DNA of 64,000 nucleotides from Parapedobacter soli (GTDB lineage: Bacteria; Bacteroidota; Bacteroidia; Sphingobacteriales; Sphingobacteriaceae): assembly GCF_025460835.1 (NCBI RefSeq), contig NZ_JAMXAY010000019.1:1-64000 (forward strand). Direction: 5' to 3'. The notes under the pieces are model-generated. The model was given only the letters and a program-made list of their open reading frames with translations. It searched no databases and was not told the origin of the DNA. The stretch's first letter is position 1. Each line of letters opens with the position of its first letter. The translations under genes were made by a program, and so were the position numbers. This document shows positions 37,101-43,938 of the stretch, in pieces.

Positions 37101-37219
37101 AGAATGCATGCTATCCAGATTTCTTGTTGTGCTTCTGCTATAGGAATCACTTTTTCAATCTCCCCAAAAGAGAAAGGGTCGTGATTAACCGGAATTAAAT
37201 TGTATGTTAAGTTTTTCAT
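28196..37219 (-). CDS. NRPS: C-T-C-A(Gly)-T-C-A(Asp)-T-TE
   Basis: The start is set at ATG 37219 (3007 residues), 5 bp after the previous stop, because MKNLTYNLIPVNHDPF aligns with the N-terminus of the NRPS at 50600. Approximate domains: C 20-450 (HHIICDG near 160), T near 525, C 595-1030 (HHIICDG near 730), A 1080-1560, T near 1600, C 1690-2110 (HHIICDA near 1817), A 2150-2640, T near 2680, TE 2740-3000 (GYSYGG near 2810). Codes read by eye are DILQLGLIWK, the known glycine code, and DLTKIGHIGK, one change from the aspartate code. The first module has no A domain; only about 40 linker residues join its C and T. The third C domain has Ala in place of the last motif Gly. The TE should release an acid, lactone or macrocycle. 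Confidence 0.93.
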   Translation of the reverse strand: MKNLTYNLIPVNHDPFSFGEIEKVIPIAEAQQEIWIACILGGTDANCAYNESMSLRLEGNLEQAILEQALQEIIECNDALRCVFSPDGKQIHVLKHRQTSLDFEDISTKTASNQADYLIEMAKRDVSEPFDLENGPLFRTFLYKLAEDCHIMRLTVHHIICDGWSFSVLLEELSECYTAKLEGRPFSPSAVVSMSQYNQEMDAYAGTDTYKDTTRYWLNKFGVIPEPIQLPTDKPRLEMQTYQSQRDDFDLDSGLMQKLKQVGSTQGVSFVNTLLMSFEVYLSRLTGQTEVIIGLPTAGQAATGHLKSIGHCVNLLPIRGSVISSVSFLEHLKRRKPQLLDDFEHQLFTYGTLLKLLKIKRRKSGLPLLPVVFNIDTNMDANVDFPGIKHTLISHPRVFENFEIFLNLRCSDDKFVLEWSYNKYLFSSATIKQLMDGFNGLIKQVVVSPEIALDAIVVDKINPGSIKMPEVEPSATQSLTVEKPLIHSQVEEANEALEEIVVGIWEEILQVDDIQANDDFFELGGHSLLLPKLMAKMEQVTNKKLPLTTVFKYPIFQQFVEQYMDGNPLENVAIVAEKIREETADSIVNIQWVPATKSQKEIWITSVLGGDEANKSYTLSVSLQLNGPFNKGAMENAIQVLTDRHQSLRAKCDESGTQIGILDRMEIAVVEEDLSSIAAEEQVGFIEQANRASYEIPFDLTNGPLFRVTLFKLANEQHILRFSVHHIICDGWSLTIMAEELGKLYSAFAQKVTPQLPPAASFIDYTQKQQVFYDSDAYKRIEAYWISQYSDKVPLMELPTDFPRPAEQTFKCNTLKTGLDCQTFEAFRQATAKIRASQAISTRVILEIVLSRYMKQPDVITGMPVADHLRLGGEPLVANAVSTLPIRAFIDDSLSFTDHLAKRKAALIEAYEHQGITYSSLLRQLDIRRDSTRSSFVPVIFDFFADLTVNDRINFIGMENTYLFDGGENSSFEFFISISGTKASPVLEWVYNASLFKEETIRLLVREFQNIMEDVVANPHVILRNLATSFTSPDNQHFTFVEGPDKSHPKDISVCDLFIEKARQFPNNTAIRFQDERLTYTALDKRSNQFAHYLAENGVVPGDIVGLALDRTPELVSCLLGIMKAGATYLPLDPHYPAERISFMLQDSEARVLITSAQYAGRFVSSTKELLITDFVSRSHEFQFSLPSVSTSGNDLAYILYTSGSTGKPKGVQIAQKSLVNFLLSMQDEPGMQKDDILLALTTISFDIAGLELYLPLITGASIVLADDDTRLDSYQILETVKATGVTVVQATPATWRMMLSSGWNQKLPIKALCGGEAFPTDLAEKLMDLCDEVWNLYGPTETTIWSTVKQLKPDESPITVGRPIHNTQVYILDEQLAIVPAGEEGEIYIGGDGVARGYLNRPELNLERFLTAPFPTSTNTKIYRTGDLGKVLPNGEIQCLGRIDNQVKVRGFRIELGEIEYYLNKQEPIKESVVVVQENQTGDQRIAAYLIPSDLTEMGDIPAEGLLAEKGFISEIKKHLLEFLPPYMIPNDWIFLSEFPLTPNKKIDRKALPWSKNKNRQTKSANRESIELHVTKIWEKVLGTENIQPHDDFFQLGGHSLLIPGLVNEIKKETGLEVPMTGIFQHSTLHDFTSFFILKKEEPTHIVIGKDDAQIQTVNGNTTNANVNGVKTTAVTHQIPIIEPQREIWLSCMIGGDEANLAYNHSWSIKFAGRFDYDVFQQAITNVVNRHEALRSNVSDDGEYLVVRSIDQLKLPLSYHDISPLPSENEKLNRFNTDVEKEGLTPFKLNQGLLFRIMVHRLDVELHYFTLLIHHIICDATSLETLLKDISLTYNSLISGRGFPSKHPTQMSDYSKNCINLSKTDRYKSLQDFWIRQYQNDIPTLALPTDFLRPERRTYRGNFTSFLSSEDRYIKLTEITRSSRMSMASTLISLIEILLHHRTGSPDVVLGVTTAGQFINGHNDMIGHCVNLLPFRSKILPSQPTSAYLESRKQYIYEAYDHQQLTFSEILAQLNISREKNQIPLVPFIVTIRIDDGEKLHFEHLDTELIFNPRASHTFEISLSIDLNIKAKSISWYWAYNTQLYRPDTIERMMDELNILIDTISANPMVQIKDSLPLPHPFPSLSDHRCDFPANRTLLDDFISQAQKTPDNIAVVFQGTGTTYKDLDEKSTRLAHYLLMNGLSAETPVPLCIQPCPEMIIGLLAIWKAGAAYVPIDPDLPVNRIQHIIEDCKSPFIISDLAVSTKLATLSNTKCVNLDNADSEIWAAPIIELNTLPHPSSLAYIIYTSGSTGKPKGVCITHRSLADYFAGLREHLPVLETCTDFSYGNTISTDLGNTVLYQSLTTGGTLHIFTKEQFNDVHYIGRYFEEQQIDCMKIVPSHWKYLSESAGMLLPKKLLIFGGEALPHELVKDIVRTGTDCTIVNHYGPTETTIGKLLHIVDPARDYSAIIPVGKPFSNTSVFVFNEHLSQCPIGVTGELYIGGEGLATGYYNNSALTDSVFVPNPIIGHPHRKLYRTGDVVRWLPDGNIEYVSRRDDQVKIRGNRIELGEVQNNILALDTIKHCAVVTDVDENNENRLVAYVVVDGKQFDKTNAIDQLSSRLPDYMVPKTWVLISALPLNANGKLDKKGLPKPDSDDGQTARRFVAPRTEVEVLLAKIWQRNLKLEKISILDNFFHLGGHSLMAVKMMIQIEQEIGPRLPISSLIEAPTISKLAAVIENHDLKSTYESLVPMKANGTKPPLYVVHGIGLNVLFLQNIMKHLDPEQPVFALQAKGLDGSHCSYQSIEEIAATYIQEILQHNPDGPYALSGYSYGGIVAVEMAQQLNKMGKDVAFLGLFDSYTNKTAKQLLHGDSWKTFKYYVKKMLLTPILISKNPMLYAKSQYFYTRAVLRHMIVRVFPDKQFSDQPSKEFRLLRKQHMTALNNYTLQSYQGSITLFRSKEKIFYIPHFRTNGWEPNVLGSIDVVEVPGTHAQLFHEPVVSVLSKQLQEKLDEAFNTYHAEAVAF

Positions 37220-37224
37220 TTTGG

Positions 37225-40200
37225 CTAAGCAGGAATTACTTTTAGATATTTTTCTGGATTTTTCGTGTCTCGTACAAACCAAGCAGCTGTTCCGTCAATA
37301 TCTCTCCCTAATCGAGCATGGGGTATAGGTGGGAGCGATGCTTCCCCAAGAGGGTTCCGTACGGCAATAAAACCTGACTTGGTCAACTCGTGCACACTTT
37401 CTTCAAACGCACGAATAATTTCGTTTAAATCATCACTGGTATGTGCTGTAGTCATAAAACAGGCGAGCCCACTCCAGATATGGACTCCCTTGCTTCTCAT
37501 CAGTAGGAAAAGTAGGTCGCTTATGATGGAGTCTTCTTTAAATTTGATTTGCCACAACGAACTGAAGTGCTCAACGACGATGGGGAGCTGGTATGCCTGG
37601 CAAATGCTATTGAGCTTTTCGGCTAAAATACGTGTGTTTTCATCTAGTATTTCCAATAAACTTGACCCTTGCTCTTTGAGGTAAGACAAAAAAGCATAAG
37701 AAGAAGCGAGTGCAAGCGGGTGACGGAAAAATGAGCTGGAAAAATAGGTTACGCCTACTTCGGGGGTACTTTGATCTCCATATTGCCAAGTACCACCGTC
37801 CATTGAATCCATGAACGACTTGTGTCCGGCTATAACTCCGATTGGCAAGCCGCCACCAAGTGCTTTCCCATATACAGCGATGTCTGCCTTTACCCTAGTT
37901 AAGCCTTGGGCTCCTTGGAGATGGTATCGGAAGCCCGAAACCACTTCGTCGAAAATCAATACTACATTTAACCGGTTCGTTAAGTGCCGCAGATCTTTCA
38001 AAAAAGCCAAGGGGATACCGGCTGGTTTTCTACTTTGTATGGGTTCAACTAATACTGCGGCGAGATTGTCCGCATATTCTTCGATGTAGGCTAATGAGTC
38101 TGCAGAGCCATATTCCAGTACAATTACATTCGAGATAGCTTCGGATGTGATACCTGCAAAGGCTGGAAGGGGTTGGTGTTTTCCGGTTCCTCTAATCTGC
38201 ATTTCGTCCGAATTACCATGGATTGAATCGGCAAAAACAACGACTTTGTCCCGCCCGGTAACGGTACGGGCGATTCGCATGGCCCCAGTTACCGCCTCTG
38301 AGCCGGAATTGCAAAATGTCACACGATCAAAGCCTGTGAAATCGCAGATCATTTTACTCACTTTGCCCGCTTTCTCATGCTGTGAGCCGATCTCATAACC
38401 TGCGTCTATTTGTTTCAGTAAGGCATTTTTCAGTTCTTCATTCTGGTAACCTAGAAGGTTTGATCCATAGCCACTTACGGTATCGATGTATTTGTTTCCA
38501 TCGAGATCCCATAAATAACAGCCATCGGATTTCTCGATCACTAAAGGATAGGTTACCTCCTTGACTAAGGGCCTGAATCCACTAACGGCACGGGGATCGG
38601 CTAAATGGTCGCGATGTTCCTGCGTGTAAGATTTACTCTGTGCGGTTTTTTGTATATATCGATCAATAAAATTATTCAAAGCGACATGTTGTCGGTCATC
38701 CAGTTGAATTGCTCCTTTTGGGATATTACTTGATGCGTCAAACGTCGACTTGCGTTCAATCTTGGTAGTAGGAACCAACAATTCTTTTTTATCCGTCGGT
38801 CCTGTTATAGCTATAGCAGGCGATTGCGGGTGGTGGCCTTGTAGTAGCGCAATCTGTTGTGATATAAGGCTAATTTGTTGTGATATGAGGCTGATCGCAT
38901 CAAGTTGCCCATTTTGAGTTGAATTCGTTTGAGGTATAGCATTGTTCTCTATCGGTTGGGCTTGCGGAGTTGGAACGTTATTTTGCTCTTCTTGGGGTAT
39001 ATTCGTGGCTAGGTACGATGCAAGCAATTCCAAATTCTGGCAATCCTCGTTCAACATACGGAACGTAACGGGAACATTGAAAGCTTTCTTGAGATGCTGT
39101 GCTACCTGCGTCAATAGTAACGAATCAAATCCAAGTGCTATAAAGTTACTTGTTAAGGAAGCCTCAGATAGGTTGATACCCGATGCATCTTCTAAAATAG
39201 ACTTTATGCGCGTGATTAGATGATCTTTTTCCATTACCGTGTTATTTGTTTTGTGAGGAATTGCACTAAGACTTTCCTTGTGGTCCCCCGGAGCCAGCCA
39301 AAAGACTTGTTTGTCGTAAGCGTAAGTGGGGATAGTTTTGAGCACTTTAGGGTAATACCCATAAAGTTGATCCCATCGCGGTTCGAAACCACGGGTCGCC
39401 AATTGTCCAACTGCTTCGCGGATAGATTGACATTCGTTGTTTGCTGCTTGGGTAATAGACGAAAATACGCGACCGGAGAGTCCTGTACCATGTTGCCTAG
39501 TGAGCGTTGACGTGACTTGTCCCGGACCTGCTTCTAAGTATACTGGCGGCGTAAGAAACGTTTTCTCTGCAAATAGAATGGCGTCGGAAAAGCGTACCGT
39601 TGAGACAATATGGTCTGCCCAGTAACCCGGGTCGGTAGCTTGATCGTCTAACAGCCAATTGCCTTTTACCGTAGAGACAATAGGTAGCTTGGGGGGCGAA
39701 AGTTGTATGTCGGAGATTGCGTTTATAAACGGGCGTTGTATAGGACGCATCATTTCCGAATGGAATGCATGGCTCGTATGTAGGAGCTTGTTGGGAATGT
39801 CTTTTTCTTTCAGAAAATTGATAAACTCGGCAATCTGATGCTCCGGACCTGAAACGACACATAGTTGGGGTGCATTGTTTGCCGCGATAGATAAGCCTTG
39901 GGGGAGGATGGTTCGGATTTTTTCTGCCGAAGCTCGCACAGATAACATGCTGCCTGTTGGTACTGATTTTGATAATTTTCCCCGTATAGCAACAAGCTTG
40001 AGCGCATCTTCGAGTGAAAAAACCCCAGCAAGATGCGCGGCAACGAACTCACCTACACTGTGCCCGATGAATGCTGTTGGTTGTATACCCCAACTCATCC
40101 AAAGCTGTGCAAGCGCATAAGACGTAACAAAAAGGGCCGGTTGGGTATAATAGGTGTCACGTAATAATGCGGAAGCATCGTCGGACGAACGTTCGGTAGC

Positions 40201-43200
40201 GGGGAAAAGGATCGGGCGGATGTCTTCACCCATTTCTTTCTTCAGGAGGTCTGCACAGTGGTCAATAGCTTCTTGATATACGGGCTCACGCTGGTACAAA
40301 TCGCTCCCCATTCCGATATATTGGGCTCCTTGTCCTGGGAAAAGGAAAACTAATTGGTCGGATTGTTCTTTCAATTCATGTTGTTGAAACTGCCCTGTGC
40401 GAAGCTGATGGATTAACTGAGTATGATCTACACTTGCAACCGAGAAGCGGTGTGAGAACCTTTCCTGTGTCTGCTGAAGCGTGTATGCAACCTCCTCTGG
40501 TTTAATGAGTGGATTACGCTCAAGATAATCGGCTAGCTTTTTGGCATAGGTTTCACCCGATTGGCTTGTTTGTGCAGACCACGTTACCACGATAGGTTGG
40601 CCTACAACAGCTGGGGGCGGCGTTGTTTGTGGCGATGTAAAGGGTATTGCGCTTAGAATAACGTGCGCATTCGTACCACCGACACCAAATGAGCTAACCC
40701 CCGCGATGAATTTCTTGCTTGTATCGATCTGAGTTAGCGTATCGTTGACCTCGAAAGGGCTGTTTCCTAAATCAATATTCGGGTGTGTACTTTTAAAATT
40801 GATGGTAGGAGGTATGACGCCATGGTATAACGCTAACGCTGTTTTAATCAGCCCCGCCACACCCGATGCGTGGGTGAGGTGGCCCAGATTGCTTTTTATC
40901 GAGCCAATCCGGCAATATTGCTTTTTTGTTGTCTCTCCGAAGGCCATTTTTAGGCCAAGCAGTTCAATCGGGTCACCGATCGGTGTCGCCGTTCCGTGTG
41001 CTTCTATATAGCCGATATCATTTGGGTCTATGTCGGCATCGTCAATTGCCATGCGGATGGCATGCGCCTGCCCCTCTGAGGAGGGAGCCATGAAACTACC
41101 CTTGCCGCCACCGTCGTTGCTGATGCCGACACCCTTGATGACGGCATAGATCGTGTCGCCGTCAGCTTGTGCGGCTTCGAGCTGCTTTAGTAACACAACA
41201 CCTGCACCGTCACTAAAAACGGTACCTGTAGCGTCGGCATCGAAGGTCCGTGTGTGCCCGTCTTTGCTAAACATCGCTCCGTCTTCAAAAAGCTGCCCGC
41301 TATTGATGGGTATCGTGATGGAGACGCCTCCGGCAATGGCCATGTCGCATTGCTTACTACGGATAGATTCCACAGCTTGCGCAACCGCCACCAACGATGT
41401 GCTGCAAGCGGTATTTATGGCAACCGCGGGGCCGTTGAGGTTGAGTTGGTAGGCCACACGGGTTGGGATATAATCCCGTTCGTTTAACAGCATCGTTTGG
41501 AATTCTCCAATCTTGGAGATTTCTTCCGGATGGTGGCGTACGTTATTAGCAAAGTAAGTGGCATTACCTGAACCGGCATACACACCTATGGTATATTGGT
41601 CCTTTTTGACGAGATAGCCCGTTTGTTCCAAAACATCCCGGCAAATCTCCAGGAATATCCGCTGCTGCGGGTCCATGAGTCTGGCCATTACGGGCGTGAT
41701 GCCGAAAACTGCTGCATCGAACCACTCGGCCTCGTCGATTATGCCGCGTGCCTTGACGTATTCCGGCCTATTGCGTAACTCGGCAGGGATGCCCGGGTCC
41801 AGTTCATGATCTTCGAAAAAAGTGATCGTTTCCTCTCCGGCAAGTAACACGTCCCATAACTCTTCAACATTTTTTGCACCCGGGAAACGGCCGGCCATGC
41901 CAATGATGGCGACCGCACGATCTATACCTTCTTTTTGTGATGTCTTTGATCTGTTGATGGGTGAAGTTCGTCCATTTTGGATATAATCAGCCAATTTTTG
42001 GGGTGTCGGGTATTGGTAGAGGTCGACAATCGGCAAGCGATAGCCCCTCGTTCTTTTGAAATTGGAGACAAATTTCATGGCTAGCAGGGAGTTCCCGCCC
42101 AGTTCAAAGAAATTATCCGTGCTGCGAACCGACTCCAGTCCCAAGATTGATTGCCATGAACTTTTGATGTCCTTTTCGGTCTGATCCTGGGAAACTGTAA
42201 GCGGATCTGAAGTGGAGTTTTGTTTTCTATTGGGAATGGGTAACGCTTTACGATCTAATTTCCCGCTAGCCGAAAGAGGAAGTTCTTCTAGATGCATGTA
42301 TTTGTCAGGCATCATGTAGTCGGGTAGCTTTTTCTGTAATTCCGTCAAAATGAGTTGCTCATTTGTAGCCTTGTCATCCCCGGTCCAATAGGCCACAAGT
42401 TGCTTTCCGATAAATTCATCCTCCCACACCGCTACACAACATTGCCTGACGCCCTGAACGGCTACCAACACCTGTTCTATTTCGCCTAGTTCGATGCGGA
42501 AGCCGCGTATTTTCACTTGATTGTCTATGCGTCCTAAATATTCGATTTCGCCGGAAGGAAGCTGCCGTGCAAGGTCCCCAGTCCGGTAAATGCGCCCTTC
42601 GTCAAAGGGATTCGGTATGAAGCGATTTGTGGTTAACTCCGGTAAATTGAGGTATCCGCGGGCTACTTGTACCCCTCCAATGCATAATTCTCCGGTTTCC
42701 CCGGTTGGAAGTAGGTTAAGTTGGTTATCGACTATATATAGGTGCGTATTCGCGATTGGCGTGCCAATAGTCACCGTTTCGAAATGATCAGGCACTTCCC
42801 AGCAAGTGACATCGATGGCCGCCTCGGTAGGGCCGTATAAGTTGAATAGCGGTACATGAGGCAGTTTCTCTCTGAATAGGGAGATTTGATGTGCTGTAAG
42901 TGCTTCTCCACTGCATAGCACGCGTTTTAGCTTATTATTTAAATGCTCGACGGAATCGAGTAAAAATATTTCCAGCATGGAGGGAACGAAATGAATCGTC
43001 GTAATATCGTATTCGACGATAGCACGTGTTAAGTATTCACTGTCTTTATGTCCCCCGGGTGCAGCGAAGGCTATGCGTGCGCCAACCAAGATAGGCCACA
43101 GCAGCTCCCATACGGAAACGTCAAAGCAGTAGGTCGTTTTTTGCAGAACGGTATCGTGGGCAGTTAACTTAAAATAATCCTGTGCCCAAAGCAATCTATT

Positions 43201-43746
43201 ATATAATCCACCATGTTCGTTCATGACTCCCTTGGGATTTCCAGTGGAACCGGACGTGTAGATTACATAAGCCAAGTCCCCCGGTTGAGGAAGCTCAGGT
43301 AGATTGTGTGTTGGGAATGACTGCCAGCCGGTTGTTTGGTCTTCTTCTAATGCAATGTTTTGATAGTGTACGTTGTTATTGCCGCTGTCTACGAGCCCCT
43401 CATATATTCCCGGCGTTGTCAAAACGATAGGCATCGCCGTGTCTTTTAAAATATATTGGATACGGCCTGTTGGATATTCAGGGTCTATAGGTACGTACGC
43501 ACAACGTGCTTTTAATATAGCCAGGATACTGATAAGCATTTCGAACGATCTTTCGAGACAGATGCCTACCATCGTACCTGGCGTTATGCCATAATCAATC
43601 AAGTAGTAAGCTAACTGGTTTGATTTTTCGTTCAGTTCTCGATAGGTGAATTGTTTCTGCCCGACCAACACGGCAGGGGCATCAGGAGACTTGAGTGCCT
43701 GCTCATTGAATAGGTGAATAATCGTATCGTTTTTATCGCTTTTCAT
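37225..43746 (-). CDS. NRPS/PKS hybrid: A(Ser)-T-KS-AT-ACP-aminotransferase
   Basis: This 2173-residue protein has A up to about 510, T with LGGNSL near 549, and KS with TACSTS near 779 plus EAHGTATP and NLGHLTHA. AT follows with GHSVGEF near 1229 and HAFHS, the malonyl-type motif. ACP has LGFDSLLL near 1539, and a PLP aminotransferase has its lysine in YGKALGGG near 1960. The code is DVWHLSLIDK, the exact serine code. The reading is that Ser is loaded, extended by malonate to a beta-keto acyl-ACP, and transaminated to 3,4-diamino-5-hydroxypentanoyl-ACP. There is no C domain, so the protein acts as a starter. Heptads ISLISQQ repeat before the aminotransferase, probably for dimerisation. It has its own promoter, and the next NRPS follows after 5 bp. 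Confidence 0.93.
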   Translation of the reverse strand: MKSDKNDTIIHLFNEQALKSPDAPAVLVGQKQFTYRELNEKSNQLAYYLIDYGITPGTMVGICLERSFEMLISILAILKARCAYVPIDPEYPTGRIQYILKDTAMPIVLTTPGIYEGLVDSGNNNVHYQNIALEEDQTTGWQSFPTHNLPELPQPGDLAYVIYTSGSTGNPKGVMNEHGGLYNRLLWAQDYFKLTAHDTVLQKTTYCFDVSVWELLWPILVGARIAFAAPGGHKDSEYLTRAIVEYDITTIHFVPSMLEIFLLDSVEHLNNKLKRVLCSGEALTAHQISLFREKLPHVPLFNLYGPTEAAIDVTCWEVPDHFETVTIGTPIANTHLYIVDNQLNLLPTGETGELCIGGVQVARGYLNLPELTTNRFIPNPFDEGRIYRTGDLARQLPSGEIEYLGRIDNQVKIRGFRIELGEIEQVLVAVQGVRQCCVAVWEDEFIGKQLVAYWTGDDKATNEQLILTELQKKLPDYMMPDKYMHLEELPLSASGKLDRKALPIPNRKQNSTSDPLTVSQDQTEKDIKSSWQSILGLESVRSTDNFFELGGNSLLAMKFVSNFKRTRGYRLPIVDLYQYPTPQKLADYIQNGRTSPINRSKTSQKEGIDRAVAIIGMAGRFPGAKNVEELWDVLLAGEETITFFEDHELDPGIPAELRNRPEYVKARGIIDEAEWFDAAVFGITPVMARLMDPQQRIFLEICRDVLEQTGYLVKKDQYTIGVYAGSGNATYFANNVRHHPEEISKIGEFQTMLLNERDYIPTRVAYQLNLNGPAVAINTACSTSLVAVAQAVESIRSKQCDMAIAGGVSITIPINSGQLFEDGAMFSKDGHTRTFDADATGTVFSDGAGVVLLKQLEAAQADGDTIYAVIKGVGISNDGGGKGSFMAPSSEGQAHAIRMAIDDADIDPNDIGYIEAHGTATPIGDPIELLGLKMAFGETTKKQYCRIGSIKSNLGHLTHASGVAGLIKTALALYHGVIPPTINFKSTHPNIDLGNSPFEVNDTLTQIDTSKKFIAGVSSFGVGGTNAHVILSAIPFTSPQTTPPPAVVGQPIVVTWSAQTSQSGETYAKKLADYLERNPLIKPEEVAYTLQQTQERFSHRFSVASVDHTQLIHQLRTGQFQQHELKEQSDQLVFLFPGQGAQYIGMGSDLYQREPVYQEAIDHCADLLKKEMGEDIRPILFPATERSSDDASALLRDTYYTQPALFVTSYALAQLWMSWGIQPTAFIGHSVGEFVAAHLAGVFSLEDALKLVAIRGKLSKSVPTGSMLSVRASAEKIRTILPQGLSIAANNAPQLCVVSGPEHQIAEFINFLKEKDIPNKLLHTSHAFHSEMMRPIQRPFINAISDIQLSPPKLPIVSTVKGNWLLDDQATDPGYWADHIVSTVRFSDAILFAEKTFLTPPVYLEAGPGQVTSTLTRQHGTGLSGRVFSSITQAANNECQSIREAVGQLATRGFEPRWDQLYGYYPKVLKTIPTYAYDKQVFWLAPGDHKESLSAIPHKTNNTVMEKDHLITRIKSILEDASGINLSEASLTSNFIALGFDSLLLTQVAQHLKKAFNVPVTFRMLNEDCQNLELLASYLATNIPQEEQNNVPTPQAQPIENNAIPQTNSTQNGQLDAISLISQQISLISQQIALLQGHHPQSPAIAITGPTDKKELLVPTTKIERKSTFDASSNIPKGAIQLDDRQHVALNNFIDRYIQKTAQSKSYTQEHRDHLADPRAVSGFRPLVKEVTYPLVIEKSDGCYLWDLDGNKYIDTVSGYGSNLLGYQNEELKNALLKQIDAGYEIGSQHEKAGKVSKMICDFTGFDRVTFCNSGSEAVTGAMRIARTVTGRDKVVVFADSIHGNSDEMQIRGTGKHQPLPAFAGITSEAISNVIVLEYGSADSLAYIEEYADNLAAVLVEPIQSRKPAGIPLAFLKDLRHLTNRLNVVLIFDEVVSGFRYHLQGAQGLTRVKADIAVYGKALGGGLPIGVIAGHKSFMDSMDGGTWQYGDQSTPEVGVTYFSSSFFRHPLALASSYAFLSYLKEQGSSLLEILDENTRILAEKLNSICQAYQLPIVVEHFSSLWQIKFKEDSIISDLLFLLMRSKGVHIWSGLACFMTTAHTSDDLNEIIRAFEESVHELTKSGFIAVRNPLGEASLPPIPHARLGRDIDGTAAWFVRDTKNPEKYLKVIPA

Positions 43747-43780
43747 ATATCAAATGCAACATCCCAAAATTAGGTATAAT

Positions 43781-43855
43781 CAAAAGTATTGCGAATATTC
43801 GTTTTTTGCAGTACTTATGGCCCTCCATTTTTTCATTTGTAGTGGTTATGCTACA
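43781..43855 (-). promoter_or_regulatory. Locus palindrome plus -7 box for the Ser-type hybrid synthetase
   Basis: TGTAG-N8-CTACA lies at 43838-43855 (centre 43846.5) and TACTTTTG on the minus strand at 43781-43788 (centre 43784.5), a 62-bp spacing. A second box, TAATTTTG, lies at 43765-43772. The start codon is 35 bp downstream of the first box. Confidence 0.8.
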
Positions 43856-43938
43856 CCTGTTTTCGGGCATAGCATATCCTTATCCTTGCCGTAAGGTGGA
43901 AATCAATGGGTGTTGGATGGTGCGTATGTCCTATCTAG

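Noticed and set aside
37220-37282. Longer start for the C-T-C-A-T-C-A-T-TE synthetase at 37282
   Set aside because: The extra 21 residues overlap the previous synthetase end and have no match in the related NRPS N-terminus; ATG 37219 fits both spacing and alignment.
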